Of a DNA stretch of 64,000 bases, positions 39,351-51,129 are shown in pieces. This DNA comes from Closterium sp. NIES-65 (taxonomy: Eukaryota; Streptophyta; Zygnematophyceae; Desmidiales; Closteriaceae). Numbering within the stretch: the stretch's first letter is position 1; every line of letters begins with the position of its first letter. The stretch is taken from positions 1-64,000 of the forward strand of contig CANXME010002464.1 in assembly GCA_948144175.1 (NCBI GenBank), in the 5' to 3' direction. The notes under the pieces are model-generated. The model saw nothing but the letters and a program-made list of their open reading frames with translations. It was not told where the DNA came from and did no database searches. The position numbers and the translations under genes are program-made.

Positions 39351-41242
39351 TATCTGAGCCTGGGGGTGATGCGTCTGGAGCTACTAAGCCTAGTGGTGTG
39401 GAGCCAGCGGCCGCTGGACCTGCTCGTGTGGCGTCTGGCCGTGTTGGGCCTGGAGGTTCTCCGGGTGCTTCGTCTCGGCGGGAGCCACTCTCCCCACACG
39501 ACCTGCGCGAGTGGTTTGCCCGGTGCTGGAGGCGTACTACTGGAGCTAGAGCTTCTTCGGCCGCTGAGGGTACTGGTGTCGCCGGTCCCGGAGGTACTCG
39601 CCCAAGGAGTGCTGGAGCTGCTGGGCCTGCGGGTACGACTGGAGCTGGAGCAGCTGAGGGTGTTGGCGCAGAGGCTACTGCTGTCAGTCCTGGCGGTGGT
39701 CCTGCTGCGGGTGCTGCTGGTACTGCTGGAGGTCCTGCAGCTGGAGGTGCTGTTGACACTGGTGCTGCCGCTGAGGGTGCTGGTGCTGTCCCTGCTGTGT
39801 CGGGAGTCGCCGCGCGACCTCGGCCGTACTTCGTTCCGCTCCTTCAGCAGGTTCTTGGTCCTTCTCCTCCTGTACAGTGTCCACCGCCTGTCCAGTCACA
39901 GTCACAGTTACCGCCCGCCTCCCCACTGCCTGCTCCCTCTCCTTACACTGGTCCTACTGGAGGTCTTGCTGAGCGTCATGAGCCCGCGTCTCGTCCCGTG
40001 TCGCCTGTTCGTGCTGCTCGTGCTAGTGGTAGCGGTTTGCATCAGCGTCCTCCTCCTGTCCCTGGCACGCACCGGATGTCTCTGCGTCCGTCCACTGCTC
40101 CTCTGCGTGTCCCTTTGCCTTCTCCTCCTGAGTCCTCTCTTCCTGCGCTTGCCGACCCGGAGTCGGACTCTCTTCGTGCTGCCAGTCCTACCGTCACGCG
40201 TCTCCTTGCTACTGTCGTCACTGACCCCTCTTTTGAGTCCACTGCTGCGTCTGCTCTTGTTGCTGAGCTCGTTGACTTTGCTGCTCGCTGTCGTCTAGAC
40301 TACGCTGCTAGTCTTGTTGCTGAGTCTGCGTCTGTCTGTCCTCCGTCCGTCAATGGTGAGTGTGCTCTTGGCACGGACGTCCTTGAGGACAGGCAGGAGG
40401 AGTTCCAGTGTCTGGCTGCTGCTTCACCTCATCTCGCGTCCGTACTGCTTACCCCTGAGGGAGACCCGGATGCACTAGACATCCCGACTCCGCGCTCTTA
40501 CGCGGAGGCCGTAGAGGGTCCCTACTCCTCTCACTGGCAGGCAGCTATGGATGCAGAGATGGCTTCCTGGAAGTCCACAGGCACCTACGTTGACGCGGTT
40601 CCTCCTCCTGGGGCGAACATCGTCAGTGGCATGTGGATCTTCAGGGTGAAGCGGCCGCCGGGCTCTCCACCTGTCTTCAAGGCGCGGTACGTGGCTCGTC
40701 GCTTCAGTCAGCGGCAGGGAGTTGACTACTTTCAGACCTTCTCTCCCACCCCGAAGATGACCACTCTTCGGGTGCTGCTACACATAGCCGCTCAGCGTGA
40801 CTACGAGCTTCACTCCCTTGACTTCAGCACTACTTTCCTGCTGGGTAGCTTGCACGAGGAGATCTGGCTGCGCCGTCCACTTGGCTTCACTGGGACTTTC
40901 CCACCTGGCACCCAGTGGAGCCTCCGACGGCCAGTCTACGGTCTCCACCAGGCACCGCGCGAGTGGCACAACACACTGAGGACTACGCTTGCGGCTCTTG
41001 GGTTTGCTCCCTCTACTGCTGACCCGTCGTTGTTTCTGCGCACCGACACCTCTCTGCCGCCGTTCTACATCCTCGTGTACGTCGAGGACTTGGTCTTTGC
41101 CACAGCTGACACTGCTGGACTCGCCCACGTGAAGTCCGAGCTGCAGAAGAGACACACGTGCACAGACCTCGGTGAACTGCGCAGCTACCTTGGCTTGCAG
41201 ATCACCCGGGACAGAGCACACCGCACCATTACCCTGACTTAG
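39351..41242 (+). pseudogene. Copia 2 linker and reverse transcriptase, YVED active site
   Basis: After the chromovirus the linker resumes (GASSRREPLSPHDLREWFAR). RT blocks are WKSTGTYVDAVPPPGANIVS, FKARYVARRFSQRQGVDYF, SLDFSTTFLLGSLHEEIWL and ILVYVEDLVFATADTAGL (about 41070-41120). The first catalytic Asp of YVDD is Glu here, and STAFL is STTFL. The frame ends at TAG (41240-41242) where related copies have CAG (TLTQSHMVQQ). Confidence 0.9.
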
Positions 41243-41248
41243 TCACAC

Positions 41249-42058
41249 ATGGTGCAGCAGGTCCTTCAGCGCTTCGGCTTCACGTACTCCTCGCCTCAGG
41301 CCACTCCTCTGTCTACTCGCCACTCGCTCTCAGCTCTGCCTTTGGATGAGTCCGTAGAGTCGAGTGGCCCGTACCCAGAGCTTGTTGGCTGCCTCATGTA
41401 CCTGATGACCTGCACAGGACCTGACCTTGCATACCCTCTTAGCATTCTTGCACGCTATGTTGCTCCTGGGAGACACAGACGTTACTTGGCTGCAGCGAAG
41501 AGGGTGTTACTCTACTTGTGCATTACGTCGGGCATGGGGCTAGTGCTTGGAGGGCGGAGTCCAGTGGTCCTCACTGGGCACGCGGACGCTTCTTGGGCTG
41601 ACGACCAGGCTACGCAGCGGTCGTCACAGGGTTAGACCTTCAGTCTTGGTTCCGGCTCTGTTTCGTTGCGGGCTACTCGCTCGTCTTCTGTTCTCGGCTC
41701 CAGTTGTGAGGCTGAGATCTACGCCGGGGCCATGGCTGCACAGGAGCTTCGCTGGCTCACCTACCTGCTGACTGACCTCGGAGAGCCGCCTCGTTCTCCT
41801 TCAGTGCTGTACGTAGACAACAAGGCCATGCAAGCCTTGTGTCGGGAGCAGCGCCTGGAGCACAGAACGAAGCACATTGCTCTCCGCTACTTTCTTGCTC
41901 GTGAGTTGCAGCAGCGTGGCCAGTTGCGACTTGCGTACGTGGCCTCTGAGGCCAACACTGCTGATGTTTTCACCAAGGCACTTTCGCCTTGTGATCATCA
42001 GCGCTTCTGCACTCAGCTGGGTCTTGTGCCTGTCTTGCCTCACTTGCTCACCCCTTGA
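41249..42058 (+). pseudogene. Copia 2 RT end and RNase H
   Basis: MVQQVLQRFGFTYSSPQATP runs to TAG at 41633-41635, where related copies have a Tyr or Ser codon. A further frame 41666-42058 carries CEAEIYAGAMAAQELRW, YVDNKAMQALCREQRL and ANTADVFTKALSP, ending TGA. RNase H degrades the RNA of the hybrid. GHADASWADD and the other acidic positions are kept, but two stops break the protein. Confidence 0.9.
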
Positions 42059-42272
42059 CCTTGCTTGTACTCTAACATATATATATACCTGCTCTTGCTT
42101 GTTTAGCCTTATATATATATATATGTGTGTACTCCTGCATGTGAACTGACCTTGTGGCCTTGACCTTGTGCTCGGACTGTGTGGTGACGTTGTGATCCAC
42201 CCTGAGCTTTGTCTGCTTTGCTTGACTGGTCTTGTGACCCCTTGTTCTCCCCCACTTTGCCTATGGGGGTGT

Positions 42273-42469
42273 TCTCAGAATAGTAGATTAATCTTAGGCG
42301 CCATGGCTAGGTTTTGAGGAAAACGAGAGTAGCGAGGGAGAAGTTGTACCAACAAAAAGAGGGTGATTCAATATTGAGCGAGGGTACAAATACAACCCTA
42401 GAAAGCTGTACCCCATATGTGCAACCCCACTATAGCCTACAAACATGCATCAGCTATAATACTCTGACA
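42273..42469 (-). repeat. Copia 3 3' LTR (197 bp)
   Basis: Read on the minus strand it starts TGTCAGAGTATTATAGC and ends CTATTCTGAGA. The last about 112 bp match 49387-49500; the first about 85 bp match the usual copia LTR core (TAGGCTATAGTGGGGT) but not the 5' LTR of this element. Confidence 0.9.
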
Positions 42470-42680
42470 CACCCCCATAGGCTAAGTGGGGGAGAACAAG
42501 GGGTCACAAGACCAGTCAAGCAAAGCAAAGCAAAGCAAGCTCAGGGTGGATCACAAAGTCACCACACAGTCCGAGCACAAGAGGAGGGCCAGAGGCCAGT
42601 TCACATGCAGGAGTACTGACATATATATAAAACTAGACAAGCAAGAGCAGGTATATATATATGTCACAGTACAAGTGAAG

Positions 42681-44348
42681 TCAAGAGGAGAGCAAGTGAG
42701 GCAAGACAGGTACAAGACCCAGCTGGGTGCAAAAGCGCTGATGGTCACAAGGCGCGAGTGCCTTGGTGAACACATCAGCAGTGTTGGCCTCAGAGGCCAC
42801 GTACGCAAGTCGCAACTGACCACGCTGCTGCAGCTCACGAGCAAGGAAGTAGCGGAGAGCAATGTGCTTCGTTCTGTGCTCCAAGCGCTGCTCTCGACAC
42901 AAGGCCAGCATGGCCTTGTTGTCTACGTACAGCACTGGAGGAGAACGAGGCGGCTCTCCAAGGTCAGTCAGCAGGTAGGTGAGCCAGCGAAGCTCCTGTG
43001 CAGCCATGGCCCCGGCGTAGATCTCAGCCTCACAACTGGAGCCGAGAACCGAAGACGAGCGAGTAGACCGCCACGAGACAGAGCCGGAACCAAGGCTGAA
43101 GGTGTAACCCTGTGACGACCGCTGCGTAGCCTGGTCGTCAGCCCAAGAAGCGTCCGCGTGGCCGGTAAGGACCACTGGACTCCGCCCTCCAAGCACTAGC
43201 CCCATGCCCGACGTACTGCACAGGTAGCGCAATACCCTCTTCGCTGCAGCCATGTGCTCTGGTCTGTGTCTCCCAGGAGCAACATAGCGTGCAAGAATGC
43301 TCAGAGGGTATGCAAGGTCAGGTCGTGTGCAGGTCATCAGGTACATGAGGCAGCCAACAAGCTCTGCATACGGACCACTCGACTCTACGGACTCATCCGA
43401 AGGCAGAGCTGAGAGTGAGTGGCGAGTAGGCAGAGGAGTGGCCTGAGGCGAGGAGTACGTGAAGCCGAAGCGCTGAAGGACCTGCTGCACCATGTGTGAC
43501 TGAGTCAAGGTAATGGTGCGGCGTGCTCTGTCCCGAGTGATCTGCAAGCCAAGGTAGCTGCGCAGTTCACCCAGGTCTGTGCACGTGTGTCTCTTCAGCA
43601 GTTCGGACTTCACGTAGGCGAGTCCAGCAGTGTCTGCTGTGGCAAAGACCAAGTCGTCGACGTACACGAGGATGTAGAACGGCGGCAGGGAAGTGTCGGT
43701 GCGAAGAAACAGCGACGGGTCAGCAGTAGAAGGAGCAAACCCAAGAGCCGCAAGCGTAGTCCTCAGTGTGTCGTGCCACTCACGCGGTGCCTGGCGGAGA
43801 CCGTAGACTGGCCGTCGGAGGCTCCACTGGGTGCCAGGAGGGAAAGTCCCAGTGAAGCCAGGTGGACGGCGCAGCCAGATCTCCTCGTGCAGGCTACCCT
43901 GCAGGAACGCAGTGCTGAAGTCGAGAGAGTGAAGCTCGTAGTCGCGCTGAGCGGCTATGTGCAGCAGCACCCGAAGAGTGGTCATCTTCGGTGTGGGAGA
44001 GAAGGTCTGAAAGTAGTCAACTCCCTGCCGCTGACTGAAGCCACGAGCAACGTACCGTGCCTTGAAGACAGGTGGAGAGCCCGCCGGCCGCTTCACCCTG
44101 AAGATCCACATGCCACTGACGATGTTCGCCCCAGGAGGGGGAACCGCGTCAACGTAGGTGCCTGTGGACTTCCAGGAAGCCATCTCTGCATCCATAGCTG
44201 CCTGCCACTGAGAGGAGTAGGGACCCTCTACGGCCTCCGCGTAAGAACGCGGAGTCGGGATGTCTAGTGCATCCGGGTCTCCCTCAGGGGCAAGCAGTAC
44301 AGACGCGAGATGAGGTGAAGCAGCCGCTAGACACTGTAACTCCTCCTA
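42681..44348 (-). CDS. Copia 3 reverse transcriptase-RNase H, open frame
   Basis: The open frame runs from the TAG at 44346-44348 to TGA at 42681-42683. It has SYAEAVEGPYSSQWQAAMDA, FKARYVARGFSQRQGVDYF, LDFSTAFLQGSLHEEIW, YVDD in ILVYVDDLVFATADTAGL, then RNase H with GHADASWADD, CEAEIYAGAMAAQELRW and YVDNKAMLALC. All catalytic residues are intact. The one upstream TAG replaces CAG in VLEDRQEE of related copies; the first Met is at 44195. Confidence 0.9.
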
Positions 44349-47300
44349 CCTGTCCTCTAGGACGTCCGTGCCAAGAGCACACTCACCCCCGACGGACGGA
44401 GGACAGACAGACGCAGACTCAGCAACAAGACTAGCAGCGTAGTCGAGACGACAGCGAGCAGCAAAGTCAACGAGCTCAGCGACTAGAGCAGACGCAGCAG
44501 TGGACTCAAAAGAGGGGTCAGTGACGACAAGAGCAAGAAGACGCGTGACAGTAGGACTGGCAGCGCGAAGAAAGTCCGACTCAGGGTCGGCAAGCGCAGG
44601 AAGAGAGGACTCAGGAGGAGAAGGCAAAGGGGCACGTAGAGGAGCAGTGGACGGACGCAGAGACATCCGGTGCGTGCCAGGGACAGGAGGAGGACGCTGA
44701 CGCGAACCGCGACCACTAGCGCGAGCAGCACGAACCGGCGACGCGGGACGAGACGCAGGCTCACGACGCTCAGCAAGACCTCCAGTAGGACCAGTGTAAG
44801 GAGAGGGAGAAGGCAGAGGAGAGGAAGGCTCCAACAGTGACTGCGACTGGACAGGCTGTGGACACTCTACCGAAGGAGAAATACCAAGAACCTGCTGTAG
44901 GAGCGGAACGAAGTACGGCCGAGGCCGCGCGGCAGCTCCAGACTCAGCAGGGACAGCACCAGCACCCTCAGCGACAGCACCAGCGCCACCAACACCTCCA
45001 GCGGCAGGACCTCCAGCAGCACCAGCAGCAGAACCACCGCCAGGACAGACAGCAGTAGTCTCAGCACCAACACCCTCAGCAGCTCCAGCTCCAGTAGGAC
45101 CCGCAGGCCCAGCAGCTCCGGGACCGGCAGCACCAGCACCCTCGACGGTCGACGAAGCTCCAGCTCCAGCAGCACTCCTCCAACGGCGAGCAAACCACTC
45201 GCGCAGCTCCTGTGGAGAGAGGGGCTCCCGGCGAGACGCAGCAGCAGGAGAAACCCCAGGCTCAGCAGCTCCAGACTCAGCACCCCCAGGCACAGCAGCT
45301 CCAGACGTAGCACCCCCAGGCTCAGCAGCTCCAGACTCAGCACCTCCAGGCTCAGCAGCTCCAGACTCAGCACCCCCAGACTCAGTAGCTCCAGCTCTAG
45401 TAGGACTCGCAGGCCCAGCAGCTCCGGGACCGGCAGCACCCTCAGCAAGCGAAGAAGCTCCAGCTCCAGCAGCACGCCTCCAGCGGCGAGCAAACCACTC
45501 GCGCAGCTCCTGTGGAGAGAGCGGCTCCCGCCCAGCAGTCGCAGGCTCCGCACCTCCAGGCTCAGCACCCCCAGGCTCAGCAGCTCCTGACGTAGCACCC
45601 CCAGGCTCAGCACCCCCAGCAGCAGCACCCCCAAGCTCAGCACCCGCAGGCGTAGCACCCCCAGACTCTCCACCCGCAGCAGGACCAGACTCAGCAGCAA
45701 CCTCGACTGGCTCGACTGTGTCTACCTGGGACACACCTGAAGGGGCAGGAACCTGAGGGGGGAGGGGGTCTACCGGGGGGGGAACTGGCACCAGGAAGTC
45801 CGGTGGGGGGGGGAGGGAAGGAGTACGGTAGGGGAAGAGGCGGTAGAAGGGGACTGACTCGTCGAACGTGACGTCCTGGGAGGACAGAACACGACGAGAG
45901 GAGGGGTGGTAGAACTGCCACCCTGGAGCGTCAAGGGGGAAGCCAAGGAAGACACAGGGAGCAGCACGGGGGGACAGCTTGTCTGCAGACAAGTCGCGGA
46001 CAAACGCCCGAGATCCCCAGACACGGAACGCAGACGCATCGCCGACCTTCCCCGTCCACAGTAACACTGGCGACATCGCGGGCCGAGAGACCCTGGGGTG
46101 AAGGTTGAGCTGATGCGCCGCGTACCGAACCGCAAACGGCCACAGAAAATGGGGGGCAGCCGCATGCATCATGGACGTACGAGCGACATCCATGACCATG
46201 CCAATGCGGCGCTCAGCAATTCCATTTTGCTGTGGAGAGTCCGGAAGCGTAAAGGTCTGGCGGATCCCCTGTGCACGACAGTAGTCTCGCAGAAGGCGAG
46301 AGGAGAACTCCCCACCTCGGTCAGAGTGCAGACGGAGAACAGGAAAGTCCGAGCCGAAGCTCCTCCTGAGCTGGAGACGAGCCTCGCGGATCCAGTCGAT
46401 CAGCACCTCAGTGACAGCACCCTTGCTGCGCAAGGGGAAGACTGAGGTGTAACGCGAGTAGTCGTCAACCACCAACAGGAAGTAGCGCTCGTGACCCTGC
46501 CCACGGACGGGGGCCGGGCCCCACACGTCCATGTGAAGCGTCTGCAGAGGAGCCTCTGTCGGGGGAAACTGGGAGGAGTGAGGAGCAGCCCTGAGGCGCC
46601 CCTCGACACAGGGGACACAGGAAGGTCCTGGTCTTGAAGGAAGGGGAGGGAGAGACTGGGGAAGACCAGAGACAAGGACACGGGAAGCCATGCCCCGAAC
46701 ACGGGGCAAGGAGGGGTGGCCTAGACGGTGGTGCCACAGGAGAGTCTCGTGAGACAGGAGGCGACACGAACAGGGGGCAGACTCAGGACCAGACCTGGAC
46801 GCAGCAGCAAACACCTGACCCGACGCTGCTACCTGACCGGACGCGGGGACAGGAGGAGACTCAGTGGTCAGGGTGTAGAGGCTCGACCCCGGCCGACGCG
46901 AGAACGTGGCCAGGTGCCGGCCTGTGCGTGCGTCCGTGCAGTGGGTCACCCGCTGACTCGCAGGAGTGAACTGGTGAACCCCCGCATCCTGTAGGTCTGC
47001 ACCACTCACCAAGTTCGTCGAGAACGAGGGGAGGTACAGGCCAGACAGGGTGCCCGAGGGGGCAGCCGGACACGGGAGGACAGTGGAGAAGTGAGCGAGG
47101 ACAGGACCCCCAGAGGGGTCAGCCAGGGAGACAGCAACCGGCCGACCAAGCGGCGTGAGTGTGGTGCGGTCCCGAAAGAAGGAGCGAGAAGCCCCAGAGT
47201 CAAGTGTAAAGGTGAGGGAGGCCGAAGCCAACGCGGTACCTGAGAGCGCAGCCTCACCCGCACCTGAGGAAGCAGACTCACTAGCACCTAGAGCAGCAGC

Positions 47301-47882
47301 CGCACCTGTACCAGGAGCAGGAGACTCACTAGCACCCAGAGCAGCAGCCTCACCAGTAGCTAGAGCAGCAGGTCCTATACCTGGGTCAGGCGGAACGCAC
47401 AGGTGACCGGCATGGTCAGCACTAGTAGGCAATGCATACATGGCAGTGAGAATAGCATCATAGTCAAGAGCATATATATCTACCCTCTGCCTAAGCAACT
47501 CCACCCAGTCGGGAAGCTCAGCCTCGTCACCAAACACGGTACGCCAGGCGTCGCTCAGACGGGCGAAGCAGCGGGACTGTGTATGACTACGTGTCTCACA
47601 AGGCTGACCAGTCCGAGTACCAGTGCGAATCACGTAAGAGCAGCGAACAGCACTGAGAGACCCTCCACTCTGAGCGTACCACTCACGAAGCTGGCGAGGC
47701 GTGAGAGACACGCGAGAGGGTCGCGGGAGCTGCATCTGGCCGCCACCACGAGTAGAAGCAGCAGGAGTGGTAGTAGGAGTAGCGTCGCCACCCCTACAGC
47801 CCCAACCAGCGTACCACTCACGCAGCTGCTGGGGCGTGAGGGACTCACGCAGGCGTCGCTGGGGCTGCATCTGGCTCCGCAA
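44346..47882 (-). pseudogene. Copia 3 gag finger, protease, integrase and linker
   Basis: The 1178-codon frame begins MRSQMQPQRRLRESLTPQQL. Here the block LTPQQLREWYA is present twice (LTPRQLREWYAQ follows). The finger has an extra residue (C-x13-C-x4-H-x4-C). Protease LDSGASRSFFRDRT, integrase HHRLGHPSLPRVRGM...CVPC, DVWGPAPVRG, DDYSRYTSVF, HSDRGGEFSS and SPQQNGIAERRIG are complete. A long Gly/Ala/Glu linker with two REPLSPQELREWFARRW blocks follows. TAG at 44346-44348 ends the frame. The gag core is absent. Confidence 0.9.
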
Positions 47883-49082
47883 GTAGAAGCAGGAGCAGGA
47901 CTAGCAGCAGGAAGGCAGGCAGCCAGGCAAGCCAAAAGGCAGGCAGGCAGGCAAGCAGGCGACGCGCAGCGTGCTAGCAGGGCAAGAGCTCACCAGTGGT
48001 GGGAAGAGTAGGCTCGGCGACTCAGCGGCTCGGCAGCTCGGCGGCTTGGCGGCTCGGGCGACTCGGGCGGCTCGGCGGCAAGGCGGCTCGGCAGCAACTG
48101 CAGCTCAGCAGCTCGGTGACTCGGCGGCTCGGCGGCAGGGCGGCTCGGCAGCAACTGCAGCTCAGCAGCTCAGCGACCCGGTGGCTCGGCGACAGGGCGG
48201 CTCGGCGGTGGGGCGGCTCGGCTGCTGCAGGTGAGCGATGAAGGAGGAGGAGAAGCAGAGGAGGCCACACACCTGCCACCCCTCTGCTGGCCTCTCAGGT
48301 CGCCTCGACAGGCGACGGGAAAAAGGGGGGGGTGGGTGGTGGGGGCCGGTAGGTGCAGCGGCGGGGCCAGCAGGTGCAGTTGCGGGGCCGGTAGAAGGGG
48401 ACGGCAGCCTGGGCGGTCGTGGGCGGCTCACGCTGGGCGGGTGCACGGGCGGCTCGGCGGGCGGCGTACAGGCAGCTCACGGGCGGCTGCGACGGGCGGC
48501 TCGCGGGCGTCGGGCGCTAGGGCGCTGGGGCGACGACGGGCGGCGCTCAGGCGTCAGAGCGGGCGGCCGTCAGGGCGCTAGGGCGGGCTGCGCTCAGGCG
48601 TCAGGGCGGGCGGCCGTCAGGGCGCAAGGGCGGGCGGCGCTCGGGCGCTAGGGCGAGCGGCGCACGGGCGCTAGGGCGGGCGGCCGTCAGGGCGCTAGGG
48701 CGGGCGGCGCTCGGGCGCTAGGGCGGGCGGCGCTCGGGCGCTAGGGCGGGCGGCCGTCAGGGCGCTAGGGCGGGCGGCGCTCGGGCGCTAGGGCGGGCGG
48801 CGCTCGGGCGCTAGGGCGGGCGGCCGTCAGGGCGCTAGGGCGGGCGGCCGTCAGGGCGCTAGGGCGGGCGGCGCTCGGGCGCTAGGGCGGGCGGCGCTCG
48901 GGCGCTAGGGCGGGCGGCCGTCAGGGCGCTAGGGCGGGCGGCCGTCAGGGCGCTAGGGCGGGCGGCGTTCGGGCGCTAGAGCGGGCGGCCGTCAGGGCAC
49001 TAGGGCGGGCGGCCGTCAGGGCGCAAGGGCGGCGGCGCTCGGGCGCTAGGGCGGGCGGCCTTCAGAGCACTAGGGCAGATCG

Positions 49083-49124
<42 letters not shown>

Positions 49125-49386
49125 GAGCGGAATAGGGGGCCGAAACGGAGGCGCGACGAGGCGACGTCGGGGCAGCGTGGCCGCGAACGACGGGGCGACG
49201 AGGCAGCGCGTCGAGCAGAGCGCCGCCTTCGCCCCGTCGATCGCACTGACGATTGAAACCGTCGCGGATTTTCACGCGACGGTCGCACTGACGGCCCGAT
49301 CGCAGTAGAAAGTCGTTGGGAGGGAGGGCCGCCATGACAGGGTCGAAAATTGGTGGGCCCATTGATCGAAATCTAGCTCGATACCA
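47883..49386 (-). other. Copia 3 leader: GC-rich minisatellite, A41 run, no gag core
   Basis: Reading from the primer site (49386 leftward, TGGTATCGAGC), about 260 bp of unique GC-rich sequence is followed by a homopolymer (41 A on + at 49083-49123). Next comes a 24-bp repeat (GCGCTAGGGCGGGCGGCGCT on +, about 48500-49075), then GGCGGCTCGGCAG repeats to about 48235. No frame matches the gag core MATP(S/N)VL... of the other copies. Confidence 0.85.
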
Positions 49387-49616
49387 TCTCAGAATAGTAG
49401 ATTAATCTTAGGCGCCATGGCTAGGTTTTGAGGAAAACGAGAGTAGCGAGGGAGAAGTTGTACCAACAAAAAGAGGGTGATTCAATATTGAGCGAGGGTA
49501 CAAATAGGAAAGAACCAACAAGAAAGGTGCACCACCAACTAAGAGAATGCTATAACTACAGTAACCAATCCTACAGGCAGTTACATATAGAAAATATTAA
49601 CTTATATTTTCCGACA
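49387..49616 (-). repeat. Copia 3 5' LTR (230 bp)
   Basis: Shares about 112 bp with the 3' LTR (49387-49500), then has a different upstream part starting TGTCGGAAAATATAAG on the minus strand. The primer site adjoins it at 49386. Confidence 0.85.
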
Positions 49617-49620
49617 GGTG

Positions 49621-49741
49621 TGTCAAATTATAATATTGTGTAGGCTATAGTGGGGTAGCCCATATGGGGTACACATTTCTAGGGTTGCATATTTGTATCA
49701 CTTCCATTCCTTAGTCAATCATTCTCGTTCTACTTTCCTCA
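49621..49741 (+). repeat. Copia 2 3' LTR
   Basis: 121 bp, nearly identical to 30274-30394. It is separated from the rest of Copia 2 by Copia 3 and followed by TATGG. Confidence 0.95.
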
Positions 49742-49746
49742 TATGG

Positions 49747-51129
49747 TTCCTTCCATGTTTTGAGAGCTTTTTTAAGATAGCATAATAAGGTTACCAGAAA
49801 GAATGGAATGACAATGCTGGTTGCATGAGGGGTAAAAGCGAATAGTTTGTACAAATGTGGGCGACCTACCGTAATCAGCAACCAGGGCTCTAGATATCAG
49901 CCTTTTTATGCTGAGTCAGAGTTAGATCAAGTTTTTTTTTAGGAGCTTGGCTGAATCCGTTTTTTTTGTTATCTACCTTGGCTGGATTATCACAGTTTTT
50001 TTTCACTATGGTAGCTTTTTCAGCCTTTTTGTATGAGTGTAGGCTGTGCACTCAGCCTTGTATAGGGGTTGCACGCACACCGAAACCGGCATTACAGGAA
50101 TTTCCGTCAGCTTGGCTTAGTTTAGGACTGATGCCGTCAATCGTGGGCGGGAAATTGAATTTCCCCCGCGCGGCATCGCACACTCTCGTGAGATCAGCTG
50201 CAAGTCTGACAAATCGGGGTTGCGCAGCAGGGAGTGTTGGCGAGATTTGTTGCCAACATATGGCTTGCAGCGCGCTGCGCCTCGCACGATGCCACAAACA
50301 TCCACCCCACCCCACCTTTCCTCAAACACAACCACGTGAGGTGCATGCAGGGACCACCAGGGAGATGGGAGGTTCTATTACGAGGGCCTCTTCCACGCTG
50401 CCTCATCCTCACCGTCACGCCTATTCCCTCTATCGCCTGCCAACTCTCGCTTCACTTCAGTGCTGACTTGAACCCTTGTTTAGGGTTTAGGGAGTGAGAC
50501 TGCTTATGCCAGAACTGTGGCCACCAAACTGAGAGCGGCACGCACTGCAGGCACAGCGTCAGGAATGGTTGATGTCTCTGTGCACTCTGTTTCATGCAAA
50601 TGAGCCCGCCGAGATCCTACGAGGTTAGCTATATTAAATATGCTAGACCAAGCATTGAAATCCGGGCCATAACTAATCCCCTCCAATGTTCTGTTATTCG
50701 CAGGCATTGACAAGAAAAGGGCATTGAAGGAGCTGAGGTCTCTGTGCCCGGTCCTGGGCAGGTGAGGAGGAGGAGAGACTGTGGAGGAGAGAAGATGGGA
50801 GGCGACTGCTGACGCTGCAAACACACAGACGAGGTGTTGGCTCAGTGGCTACCGGAACAGTGCTCCGGACTACTGGAGTAACTGGCCCCGCGGCTAAAAG
50901 TAGCGGCAGACGAGCAACGGACCCACGGGCGACTGGCGACTACCGGAGATTGTAGCCTCCGGACTGCTGCTGCTGCTGACGACAAGACTGCTGCCTCCAC
51001 TCAACCTCCCCCAGCTGCCCAACGCCCCTCTCACACACCCCTTGCTCAAACCCTAGCCCTACACCCAGAGCACCCCCTTAAACCCTAAACCCCAGACTCC
51101 CACACATCCACCCCCCTCAGCGATAGCTG
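49747..51129. other. Flank of Copia 2: no gene recognised, short TTTAGGG tracts
   Basis: AT-richer unique sequence to about 50480. TTTAGGGTTTAGGG occurs at about 50478-50491 and AACCCTAG/AAACCCTAAACCCC near 51051 and 51080, two-unit plant-telomere-like tracts. A possible exon (50702-50760) is listed separately. Nothing else shows domain-like coding. Confidence 0.5.
50702..50760 (+). CDS. Possible isolated exon, unknown protein
   Basis: ATTCGCAG before and CAG|GTGAGG after bound a short open segment reading GIDKKRALKELRSLCPVLG. Another plausible coding stretch upstream (TVATKLRAARTAGTASGMVD, about 50513-50572) is in a matching style. I do not recognise the family. Composition is more balanced than the surrounding repeats, which is the only other support. 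Confidence 0.25.

Larger units (their letters stand above)
42273..49616 (-). mobile_element. Copia 3, Ty1/copia element with mosaic LTRs
   Basis: Target duplication GGTGT (42268-42272 and 49617-49621) fixes its ends; the last T of the right copy is the first base of the Copia 2 3' LTR, so insertion was exactly at the tract/LTR junction. The LTRs share only their downstream part. pol is nearly intact with a single TAG. The N-terminal gag is missing, replaced by a GC-rich repeat leader, so it probably depended on other copies. Confidence 0.9.
30274..49741 (+). mobile_element. Copia 2, Ty1/copia element enlarged by nested insertions
   Basis: 121-bp LTRs at 30274-30394 and 49621-49741 and the duplication TATGG (30269-30273 and 49742-49746) bound it. 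The primer site TGGTATCGAGCAGGTTCCC follows the 5' LTR. A chromovirus (34724-about 39350) splits the integrase-RT linker, and Copia 3 (42273-49616) separates the polypurine tract from the 3' LTR. Stops, frameshifts and a mutated RT active site make it dead. Confidence 0.95.

Noticed and set aside
44500-47288. Plus- and minus-strand ORFs overlapping Copia 3 pol
   Set aside because: Shadow frames of a GC-rich coding region; the 44346-47882 minus frame holds all domains.
48500-49080. CpG island or rDNA spacer promoter
   Set aside because: GC-rich 24-bp repeats lie inside the leader of Copia 3, bounded by its LTR and pol.
50478-51095. Telomere or subtelomere
   Set aside because: TTTAGGG-type units occur only two at a time and in both orientations, flanked by unique sequence and retroelements.
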